Assembly (NCBI GenBank): GCA_018831025.1
Contig: JAHJRB010000035.1
Location: 1-18,045, forward strand
Reading direction: 5' to 3'
Source: Nanobdellota archaeon
GTDB taxonomy: Archaea > Nanobdellota > Nanobdellia > SCGC-AAA011-G17 > ARS1403
Length of the DNA stretch: 18,045 nt
Made by a program: the position numbers and the translations under genes. A model generated the notes under the pieces. The model saw only the letters and a program-made list of their open reading frames with translations, made no database searches and was not told the DNA's origin. Positions 12,401-18,045 of the stretch are shown here, piece by piece; positions within the stretch are counted from its first letter, which is position 1, and every line of letters begins with the position of its first letter.

Positions 12401-12419
12401 ATTTATAAAGTTTTCTAAG
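12401..12419 (-). promoter_or_regulatory. Ribosomal-type promoter of the L10e operon
   Basis: On the minus strand this is CTTAGAAAACTTTATAAAT, matching 17 of 19 bases of the L35Ae promoter at 13319-13337. The TTTATAAA box is centred about 43 nt before the ATG at 12362, leaving a leader of about 17 nt. It differs from the 33-bp motif family. Confidence 0.65.
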
Positions 12420-12653
12420 AGGGACAGTATCTCCGAATACAATTAATTTTACCTAAAACTTTTAGATAAGTTCATTCCTTCACAGAAAATTTTACAATAA
12501 AATAAAATTTGCATGCGTTCTTGCATGCAAATAAACACAAAATTCTACTAAATTAATAAAGCTCACGCTAGGTCGTATCAATCACAAGGAAGTAAAATTG
12601 ACCTTGAAAATCTCTTCAATAATATGTGTTCATGAATATCAATAAGGAATCTT
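12420..12653. other. Intergenic region without a recognised gene
   Basis: This is the largest gap in the window (291 bp between stop and start when the promoter is included). It holds the L10e-operon promoter, the hairpin at 12507-12532 and AT-rich sequence with scattered stops in all frames. I see no convincing ORF, tRNA, or C/D-box pair in 12533-12653. Confidence 0.6.
12507..12532 (-). terminator. 10-bp hairpin followed by T-rich tract on minus strand
   Basis: ATTTGCATGC (12507-12516) and GCATGCAAAT (12523-12532) are perfect complements with a 6-nt loop. On the minus strand the stem is followed by TTTATTTTATTG, resembling an intrinsic terminator for the L35Ae operon ending at 12654. It is about 120 nt from the stop, so a structured RNA end is also possible. 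Confidence 0.55.
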
Positions 12654-13046
12654 TTAAAAATGCGAATTAGTTTCGTTATGCGAAGCAGTTTCGGGATAAC
12701 AGAAAGATACTACGTGGGGAAGAAAATGATATGTTACTAAATAAATATCCCGCTCTTGGTTTCTTAAAAATATTTCAGTTTCTTCATCTACATAATCTTG
12801 TCTTGCAGAGACTGCGTTGAATTCCGGATAATCCTCTCCATAAGGGATATGCGATACTAATGTTCCCCCATGTCCTCTAATACTTTCCCCTCTTGGGATT
12901 GCAATAATTCTTGATGTAGAGAATAATGGGATTACCATAGAACCTTCTTCATCCCTATATACGCGTGGACTTTCTTCTGTAATCCATTCTAAAGTAGGCT
13001 CTTTTCCATTTCCCGCTATTTCTAGCACTTGTTTTGTTTTTTTCAT
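12654..13046 (-). CDS. Protein of unknown function in the L35Ae operon (130 aa)
   Basis: No family recognised. The ATG at 13046 lies 2 nt after the L35Ae stop, so it is co-transcribed with that ribosomal protein. The product begins MKKTKQVLEIAGNGKEP and has segments RVYRDEEGSMVIPLFSTSRI and RGESIRGHGGTLVSHIPYGE, suggesting a beta-rich fold. Near the end YLVTYHFLPHVVSFCYPE is followed by a His/Asn tail (SHNETNSHF). Arg and Glu are common and Lys rare, as in the other small unknown proteins. His residues (H77, H84, H122, H129) might bind metal, but no established motif is visible. Confidence 0.72.
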   Translation of the reverse strand: MKKTKQVLEIAGNGKEPTLEWITEESPRVYRDEEGSMVIPLFSTSRIIAIPRGESIRGHGGTLVSHIPYGEDYPEFNAVSARQDYVDEETEIFLRNQERDIYLVTYHFLPHVVSFCYPETASHNETNSHF

Positions 13047-13048
13047 TG

Positions 13049-13294
13049 TTAAGAAATTATAACTTTAGTTCCTATAGCTTGACCAGGCAACCCTCTTTCA
13101 AATTTAGCTCTTACACAGTCTTTATTGCCATGTTTTGCAGTTATGATACCTTTAATTTCTTTTCCAGAAGGGCTTTTCCAGGTAACTGTTTTTTTAAGAA
13201 CTTCTTCTGTTTTAGCTCCATCTACTTTAATTACTGCCTGAGTAGTATTTTGTCTATGTAAACCTCGTCTGAAATTAACAATAACTGCGTTCAT
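13049..13294 (-). CDS. rpl35ae: 50S ribosomal protein L35Ae (eL33)
   Basis: An 81-residue protein of the eL33 family found only in archaea and eukaryotes. The diagnostic part is the C-terminal half: GIITAKHGNKDCVRAKFERG then LPGQAIGTKVIIS, matching the family pattern with HGNKGxVRAxFxxNLPGQAIGTxVxI. The N-terminal strand AVIVNFRRGLHRQNTTQAVI matches the usual first barrel strands. Length is at the short end of the family (about 80-100). It heads an operon with the unknown gene at 12654-13046. Its promoter is shared in sequence with the L10e operon. Confidence 0.93.
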   Translation of the reverse strand: MNAVIVNFRRGLHRQNTTQAVIKVDGAKTEEVLKKTVTWKSPSGKEIKGIITAKHGNKDCVRAKFERGLPGQAIGTKVIIS

Positions 13295-13318
13295 TTTAAG
13301 AAAAGTTCAAATTTTTCT

Positions 13319-13337
13319 ATTTAAAAGGTTTTCTAAG
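13319..13337 (-). promoter_or_regulatory. Ribosomal-type promoter of the L35Ae operon
   Basis: On the minus strand this is CTTAGAAAACCTTTTAAAT. The TTTTAAAT box is centred about 28 nt before the ATG at 13294, so the transcript should be leaderless. It is 17/19 identical to the L10e-operon promoter. Confidence 0.65.
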
Positions 13338-13386
13338 ATAGGCAGGAAAGCTAAATTTAAATATTTTAAGGTATTGTATAAAAGGT

Positions 13387-13614
13387 ATGCTTAGAAGGAT
13401 AGAATGGATTTTTGGAATTAGGGCACCTTATAGAGAACTTGTTAAAGAGGGTGGAAGGGATGTAATGTCTAACCGATTAGAAGAAATTACAGCTAAAAAC
13501 AGCTTAAAACTAAAACCTGTTGAGGCAGGAATATTTTATGTTCGAAGATACGGCACTATAAAACTCCATCCAGGGTACAGACCGACAGGAGTCCTTATAA
13601 ATGGGTTATTTTAA
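13387..13614 (+). CDS. Small protein of unknown function (75 aa)
   Basis: No family recognised. A basic protein: MLRRIEWIFGIRAPYRELV, a helix DVMSNRLEEITAKNS, and a beta-like tail (LKPVEAGIFYVRRYG, TIKLHPGYRPTGVLINGLF). An A/T box (TTTAAATA near 13356-13363) is centred 27 nt before the ATG, which supports the start. It is divergent from the L35Ae operon. Confidence 0.65.
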   Translation: MLRRIEWIFGIRAPYRELVKEGGRDVMSNRLEEITAKNSLKLKPVEAGIFYVRRYGTIKLHPGYRPTGVLINGLF

Positions 13615-13689
13615 TAATATTATAAGATGTTGGATAGTACAAATACTGGAGCTGAAGTAGATCTTACAGCTTAATAAAAAATCCTTCTG

Positions 13690-13977
13690 ATGAGGAATCA
13701 AACCAGAGTTTATATAAGAAATGAAAATGAGTATTATATTGAATATACTCTAAATAAAAGTAGTAAAAATACTTGTTATGCTGGAACTAGTTTGGGAGAT
13801 GTTAGAAAGACTATTGAAGGACTCTTAGAAAGTCAGAATATTTCTGAAACTGTTTTGTTTTTATCTGGATTAGTATTTTTATCTGAAGGAGAGAAGCATC
13901 TTTCAATAGGAGCTTTAAGAAAATTAAAGAAAAAATTAGATAGGGAATTAGAAACTGTAACTGTGGTATTAATTTAA
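13690..13977 (+). CDS. Small protein of unknown function (95 aa)
   Basis: No family recognised. The N-terminal part is beta-like (TRVYIRNENEYYIEYTLN), followed by helices (SLGDVRKTIEGLLESQ and ALRKLKKKLDRELE) and a final strand TVTVVLI. It lies 75 nt after the previous gene without a strong promoter of its own, so read-through expression is likely. Its stop overlaps that of the convergent gene by 4 bp. Confidence 0.68.
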   Translation: MRNQTRVYIRNENEYYIEYTLNKSSKNTCYAGTSLGDVRKTIEGLLESQNISETVLFLSGLVFLSEGEKHLSIGALRKLKKKLDRELETVTVVLI

Positions 13978-15746
13978 TAATTAACTAGGACTTCTACATC
14001 AGGACCAAAGATTTCTTTTAAAGATTCTATTGTTTTATTTTTAATGAAAACAGATTTTGGAACTTTTTTCTTAGTTAAGTTATCTTCAAATTCTTTAATA
14101 GAACTTTTTTCAACAGATGTTATCTCTCCTGTTTTACTTAAATTAGCTTTTGAAATTTCACTACTGTTGCTTAAATCTTTTATAATATAGACTTTATTAT
14201 CTAAGACAATTACTTCTCCGAATTTATCCTCATATTTAACCCTTAATGCTGCTTTTTGCAACTCTTTACCTTTTTTTCTTTGAACATAGTCCATTAATTT
14301 TACTGTGAGTAGTTTAGCTTCTCTTCTTATTTTATAAAATTCTACTTTGTTTAATTTTTCTTTTTTTGTCTTCATAATGTCTCTGTATTCTTTTAATGTT
14401 TTTGAAGAGATTTCATTTTTTTCCTGTACTTTTTTCAAGCCAAGTTCTAAATTTTTATCATCGAGTTCGTTGATACTTAACACATCTTTTACTAAGACTT
14501 CTAGAGTTTCATAAATTTCTTTAAGAGTTTCCTGTTCTTTTCTTTGCTCTATTTGCTTGAATAATTTTTTTAATCTCTTTAGATAAATTGTGGCATTATT
14601 TGTCATTCTGTCAACATCTTTTCCTGTAACTTGGGTTATTTTATCATGCTCTAAGTCTTTGTAGTATGTTCTTATTTCTTCTAGCATGTCAACATATTTT
14701 TTTTCTAATAGTTTTTCTTTTTTTACAAATACATCATTCATAATTTTTACAGTTTCTTTTGGTGTTGGTGGAGCTACTCCGTACATCATTAAAGCAGCTT
14801 GGGTTGGAGTTAATACAGACCAATAAATATCAGCTTCAATTATTTCTCTTAGCCTAAAACGCACTTTATTTGCCATTTTATCTCCAGATGCAACAAACAT
14901 GTCTATAGCTTCTGGCGATGGTTTAATACGGCCCATCTCCAATAACAATTTCCATGGCATAAAAACGCCACGATCATACAATGGAATTCCGTCTCTTAAT
15001 AATGTAAAGAAGACTGGGTTCGCGTCTTTTAGACCTTCCCAGAAATCTGTTAAAATATAAACTTGAACGTGGAATTTTTTCTTAACTCTAGTAATTGCAG
15101 AAGCTTCAAATGCCTGGGATAAAATAATAGCTCTAAGTTTTTCTTTAAGCTCAAAACGAGACATTTTTTTAACATCGGTATCATCTACAATAACATAAAC
15201 ATCAATGTCGTTGCTTTTTTCTCCTCTGAATAAAGAGCCAGCTGCTACGTAACTTGTAATGTATTTTTCGAATTTTTTCATAACCATATTTTTATGAACT
15301 TCGCTGACTTTAAGTGCTGCAATTAAATCCTGAGGATCATAGACTGGGGCGGAAATTGCAATATCCTGTAAGAACTCAAACTTATTATCGAAGCAATTTT
15401 GCCTCATTTCACTTAATAGAACAACTTCTACAGTTATGTTTTTATCAATATCTTTGCCTATGTTGGTGGAGATTGCGATTAAGCGGTCTTTTAATTCAAG
15501 CTTAGGCATTTTTTTAGAATCATTATCATCAACTACTACTAAAATGTCTAAAGCATCTTTGCTTTTTTCATCCTTTCTGGGAGGCAATAAAGCAATACCA
15601 AGAATGTATTTATCGAATTTTTTTATTAATGCCTTTTGAAAATCATCTATTTTTGTTTTTATTTTAGATAGTTTAGTTTTAAGTTCATCTAGCTTGTCGT
15701 CTTTAATTTTTTCTAGATGGGATTCTTTAGATTTTTCTTTAGGCAT
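13974..15746 (-). CDS. Tandem-duplicated nucleotidyltransferase with helical (HEPN-like) C-terminal region
   Basis: The largest protein here (590 aa). Two copies of a nucleotidyltransferase domain are obvious. In the second (about 157-270), AAGSLFRGEKSNDIDVYVIV has the GSxxxGxxSxxDxD signature with G170-S171 and D180/D182, and QVYILTD carries the third strand. The first copy (42-150) aligns along its whole length: KKFDKY/KKFEKY, DILVVVDDNDSKKM/DVYVIVDDTDVKKM, ELKDRL/ELKEKL, PVYD/PLYD. However, it has ALLPPRKD in place of GS and a shifted Asp spacing, so it is probably catalytically dead. A helical region follows (AIDMFVASGDKMANKVRFRL, DIYWSVLTPTQAALMMYG), like the HEPN or substrate-binding domains that follow MNT domains. 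Lys-rich helices continue to residue 510, then a small beta domain (EVIVLDNKVYIIKD). Substrate unknown; nucleotide or tRNA modification is possible. Confidence 0.8.
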   Translation of the reverse strand: MPKEKSKESHLEKIKDDKLDELKTKLSKIKTKIDDFQKALIKKFDKYILGIALLPPRKDEKSKDALDILVVVDDNDSKKMPKLELKDRLIAISTNIGKDIDKNITVEVVLLSEMRQNCFDNKFEFLQDIAISAPVYDPQDLIAALKVSEVHKNMVMKKFEKYITSYVAAGSLFRGEKSNDIDVYVIVDDTDVKKMSRFELKEKLRAIILSQAFEASAITRVKKKFHVQVYILTDFWEGLKDANPVFFTLLRDGIPLYDRGVFMPWKLLLEMGRIKPSPEAIDMFVASGDKMANKVRFRLREIIEADIYWSVLTPTQAALMMYGVAPPTPKETVKIMNDVFVKKEKLLEKKYVDMLEEIRTYYKDLEHDKITQVTGKDVDRMTNNATIYLKRLKKLFKQIEQRKEQETLKEIYETLEVLVKDVLSINELDDKNLELGLKKVQEKNEISSKTLKEYRDIMKTKKEKLNKVEFYKIRREAKLLTVKLMDYVQRKKGKELQKAALRVKYEDKFGEVIVLDNKVYIIKDLSNSSEISKANLSKTGEITSVEKSSIKEFEDNLTKKKVPKSVFIKNKTIESLKEIFGPDVEVLVNY

Positions 15747-15806
15747 TTTATATTGTTAAGTATATACTTTTCTTTATAAATATTGTTTTTTAAAGGTTTC
15801 CATAAG

Positions 15807-15818
15807 TTTTATATATTG
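15807..15818 (+). promoter_or_regulatory. TATA box of tRNA-Val gene
   Basis: TTTTATATATTG is centred about 28 nt before position 15841, the first base of the mature tRNA, fitting an archaeal TATA box with a start a few bases upstream of the tRNA. Confidence 0.55.
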
Positions 15819-15840
15819 TTTTTTGTTAAAAAATACCAAC

Positions 15841-15928
15841 GGGTCCGTGGTCTAGCTCGGTTATGACAATTCCCTTACAATACCTATAGGAAAGGAATAG
15901 ATCAAGTGTTCAAATCACTTCGGACCCA
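15841..15928 (+). tRNA. tRNA-Val (UAC) with a 13-nt intron
   Basis: Acceptor arms GGGTCCG (15841-15847) and CGGACCC (15921-15927) pair fully, with discriminator A at 15928 and no encoded CCA. The D arm is GTC...GAC, the anticodon stem ATTCC/GGAAT, the variable loop AGATC, and the T arm AAGTG-TTCAAAT-CACTT. The anticodon TAC (15876-15878) gives Val. The loop is interrupted after position 37 by 13 nt (15880-15892). A bulge-helix-bulge forms: CUUA (32-35) pairs with intron UAGG (C-G, U-G, U-A, A-U), with 3-nt bulges CA|A and AA|A at the two cuts. That is the substrate of the archaeal splicing endonuclease. The spliced tRNA is 75 nt. It ends 2 nt before the stop of the convergent C45-like gene. 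Confidence 0.95.
15880..15892 (+). other. tRNA intron, canonical position 37/38
   Basis: The intron is ATACCTATAGGAA. With flanking C36-A37 and A38 it satisfies the hBHBh' layout: 4-bp central helix, two 3-nt bulges each cut after the second base, and a tiny inner hairpin closed by a single U-A pair. At 13 nt it is close to the lower limit for archaeal tRNA introns. Confidence 0.88.
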
Positions 15929-15930
15929 TT

Positions 15931-16968
15931 TTATAATCTATATTTTTTATAAGTTCCTTTGCATGGGTTTGTATTACAAAGAAGAAGCCATTTATCTTTG
16001 GGGTTTAGAATTACAGAAGCTAAAGTTACTGTGTCATCATGAAGATGTACTTTTGTATGGCCGCAGATTCCAGTAGTATGCTCTTTTAAAATTTTTTTAA
16101 CTGTATCTAAAGTTAGTTTTTTTTCTTTTAAAATTATTTCCTTTGCTTTTTCACATCTTCTCACAGACCATTTTTCAGTGTTGTACCTATTTCTGTCTTT
16201 TTTTAATAATGGGTGATTTGTATGTATTAACTAATTACTCTCTGTAAAAAACTCTTCTTTGTTCCAAAGCTCTTCAACATTAGTGATTATCTTATTTGAT
16301 TTTACAACTAAAGTACTGCTTACTATGCTTCCCTTTTTATCTAAAACTTTTTTTGCTTCTAAAGGAGTCTTAACTTCTGATAAAGCTCTTAAATGAAAAC
16401 TTCTTGGGACATCATATGTAAATCTTGTGTAGCTTAAAGAATCATCTGCGTATGCAATTCCATGATTATTTAAACCAGAAGAAGTTCCTATCATACTTCC
16501 TAAGTAACCTAATGATAAAAATTTTGTATTTTTAATTCTTGCATTTACTAATGCTAAACCGTTTCTTCTATATTCAGAAAACCAATCTTCATTATGTCCA
16601 AGTAAGATATTATCATCTTGAGTTCTAATAGCTAAACTAGTGCAATGTAGGGGTTGAAACATCTTAAATGTTACTATCTCTTCATCTGTCATAAGAACAA
16701 ATAATTCTTCAAAAGGTACTTCTGCTCCTTCTGCCATTGCTTTTGCTTCTTCTAATAAATGGGGAAAGTTTTTTTCTATTTTAGGCAAAAATTTTTTAGC
16801 CTTTTTAACATAAATAGAAAAATGACGACCATTTACTGCATATTTGCTATACATTTCCTTATTCTTCTTAAGCCTAAATTGAATTTGTTTTTTTAATTTA
16901 GAGCCAAATTTAAATCCAAAATCAGAATGAGTTTTAGCATTAATATTAATAAGAGGAATTTTTCCCAT
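15931..16968 (-). pseudogene. C45 acyltransferase/peptidase-like gene interrupted by in-frame UAG
   Basis: Related to acyl-CoA:6-aminopenicillanate acyltransferase-like (MEROPS C45) Ntn hydrolases, which are activated by self-cleavage before a catalytic Cys. The first part (16968-16231) includes FQPLHCTSLAIRTQDDN with the likely nucleophile Cys in HCTS, GHNEDWF, and GTSSGLNNHGIAYADDSL. It ends FFTESN at TAG (16231-16233). The same frame then continues without another stop as LIHTNH, the family's conserved HTNH motif, to VTLASVILNPKDKWLLLCN and TAA at 15931. The total is 344 residues plus the UAG position, the normal family length. I place the start at ATG 16968, one nt after the aminopeptidase stop. 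Upstream ATGs at 17013 and 17010 lie inside that gene. UAG read-through, a sequencing error or recent inactivation are all possible. Other genes here use TAG as a true stop. Confidence 0.8.
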
Positions 16969-16969
16969 T

Positions 16970-18031
16970 TTATATTTTCCATTTACCGTTTTCCTGCACA
17001 ACTTTACCATCAAGAATCATTTTTGCGTTTGACATATCTTTAATTAAATCCCAGTGGACTACTGAATCATTACCGCCGCCGTTTTCTTCATATGCCATTC
17101 CAAGTGCTAAATGAACTGTTCCATCCATTTTTTCATCAAATAAAAGATGATTTGTAAATTGTTTTATCATTGGGTTTACACCAATTCCGAACTCTCCTAT
17201 GAAAGAAGCGTTTTTATCAGATTCTAAGGCTGCTTTCAACATTTTTTTATTTTTAGAAGCGGAGTAATTTATAACTTTTCCATTTTTGAATTCTAAAAAA
17301 ATATCTTTTATTTCTTTTCCTTCATAAAGAGAGGGAAAATCAAATTTTATGTAACCGTTTAAACTTTTTTTTATAGGGGCCATATATACTTCTCCACCTG
17401 GAAGGTTTTCTCTTCCGTCATCATATACTGCATTTTTGTCTTTTATAGAAAATTTTAAATCAATTCCCTCTCCAACTAAATGGACTACTTTTCCTCTGTG
17501 GAAATGCTTCTTAATTCTTGCAAATTTTTTTCCAAATTTTTTCCAGTCTATCAAGCAAGAAGAGTATACAAAATCTTTATACTCATCAAGTGACATTTCT
17601 GCTTCTATGGCATATGCCTGGCATGGATAAGGCACGTATATGTATCTTTTTTTAACTATGCTACTTTCTATACGATCTATTACTTTGGCTCTTAATGCTA
17701 TTTTTTTTGGGTCGCAAGAAGTAAGGTCTCTTGTATTAAACTCACTTTCAACAATTATGTGGGCATCTGCCTTTCTAACTGCATCATACCAATATTTTGG
17801 AAATTTTTGAAGTTGTTTTTTATTAGCATGTTTAAAAAAGAAGTAATCTATATTTTTTGGCTGTAATCTAACTAAAGGATTAGCTCCCTTTAGAACTAAT
17901 TGTTTATAGAGTTCTTCTACAAAGTCTTCTGCTTCTGTTGAGCCAGTAATAGTTACATCTTCTCCTGGCTTTGCGTTTATGCAGAAATTAACTACAAGTT
18001 TTGCTAGTTGTTTTGCTCTTAAATCCACCAT
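16970..18031 (-). CDS. M29-family metallo-aminopeptidase
   Basis: A 353-residue protein of the AmpS/aminopeptidase T (M29) family, cytosolic enzymes that remove N-terminal amino acids using two metal ions. The family's C-terminal metal-binding region is intact: LPGGEVYMAP (Glu), IGEFGIGVNP (Glu), LLFDEKMDGTVHLALGMAY (His), then GGGNDSVVHWDLIKDM (His and Asp). The N-terminal domain (MVDLRAKQLAKLVVNFCINA, KPGEDVTITG) matches too. Length is slightly below the bacterial enzymes (about 400). It starts 15 bp from the window edge, so the promoter is mostly out of view. The C45-like gene follows after 1 nt, so the two form an operon devoted to peptide or amide cleavage. Confidence 0.9.
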   Translation of the reverse strand: MVDLRAKQLAKLVVNFCINAKPGEDVTITGSTEAEDFVEELYKQLVLKGANPLVRLQPKNIDYFFFKHANKKQLQKFPKYWYDAVRKADAHIIVESEFNTRDLTSCDPKKIALRAKVIDRIESSIVKKRYIYVPYPCQAYAIEAEMSLDEYKDFVYSSCLIDWKKFGKKFARIKKHFHRGKVVHLVGEGIDLKFSIKDKNAVYDDGRENLPGGEVYMAPIKKSLNGYIKFDFPSLYEGKEIKDIFLEFKNGKVINYSASKNKKMLKAALESDKNASFIGEFGIGVNPMIKQFTNHLLFDEKMDGTVHLALGMAYEENGGGNDSVVHWDLIKDMSNAKMILDGKVVQENGKWKI

Positions 18032-18045
18032 CTTTTTTCAATAAA

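Noticed and set aside
13034..13261. Plus-strand ORF opposite L35Ae
   Set aside because: It is a shadow of the L35Ae gene on the other strand, with low-complexity Phe/Ser composition.
13627..13674. 15-codon ORF between the genes at 13387 and 13690
   Set aside because: It is short, has no promoter spacing or junction evidence, and could arise by chance.
16231..16233. Genome-wide recoding of UAG as a sense codon
   Set aside because: At least five other genes end at TAG at natural lengths, and reading through them soon meets further stops.
16969..17013. Upstream start for the C45-like gene (ATG at 17013)
   Set aside because: It would overlap the aminopeptidase C-terminus and add 15 residues (MMVKLCRK...) unlike the family start. 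The ATG at 16968 lies 1 nt after the stop and begins with family-like sequence.

Overview
The window looks like a piece of an AT-rich, small-genome archaeon, most likely DPANN (Woesearchaeota/Pacearchaeota-like). The archaeal assignment rests on ribosomal proteins L10e (uL16) and L35Ae (eL33), an AbrB-fused nucleotidyltransferase, TATA-box promoters centred about 26-28 nt upstream of start codons, and a tRNA-Val(UAC) with a bulge-helix-bulge intron. The finer placement is inferred from lysine-rich proteins, many short genes and very short intergenic gaps. No taxonomic search was possible.

Layout. Positions 1-80 hold a 24-bp tandem repeat. Positions 135-6742 form an accessory stretch: a BRO/DinD-like protein, a zinc-ribbon/HEPN chimera, an FCP1-like HAD phosphatase, a HipA/PI-kinase-like protein, a sugar-phosphate nucleotidyltransferase, an AbrB-nucleotidyltransferase gene with a palindromic operator and a probably frameshifted partner, two small unknown proteins, an AbiEi antitoxin whose toxin is reduced to a 19-codon stub, and a small Cx5R phosphatase. 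Positions 6735-11571 hold a run of short unrecognised proteins around a UDP-glucuronate decarboxylase, a coiled-coil protein and a two-repeat membrane protein. Positions 11578-13294 hold two ribosomal-protein operons, each with one unknown gene. Two more small unknown genes follow. The right end carries a 590-residue duplicated nucleotidyltransferase protein, the tRNA-Val, a C45 acyltransferase-like gene broken by an in-frame UAG, and an M29 aminopeptidase.

Expression. Almost every gene has an A/T box centred 24-30 nt before its ATG, so most mRNAs should be leaderless. Ten intergenic sites share a gap-free 33-bp promoter pattern, all on the minus strand: TATATTC at positions 1-7, CAAYAAT at 15-21 and TTTTTAAA at 23-30. 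Eight copies drive genes, including both nucleotide-sugar genes and most of the small unknown genes. Two are orphans facing the 3' ends of the HEPN chimera and AbiEi genes. The two ribosomal operons share a different promoter. One small gene (7693-7914) breaks the leaderless rule: its transcript should begin with a hairpin followed by a Shine-Dalgarno sequence.

The most unusual features are the 33-bp promoter family with its low-lysine orphan small proteins, the zinc-ribbon/HEPN chimera, the duplicated nucleotidyltransferase, the 13-nt tRNA intron and the UAG-interrupted C45 gene.
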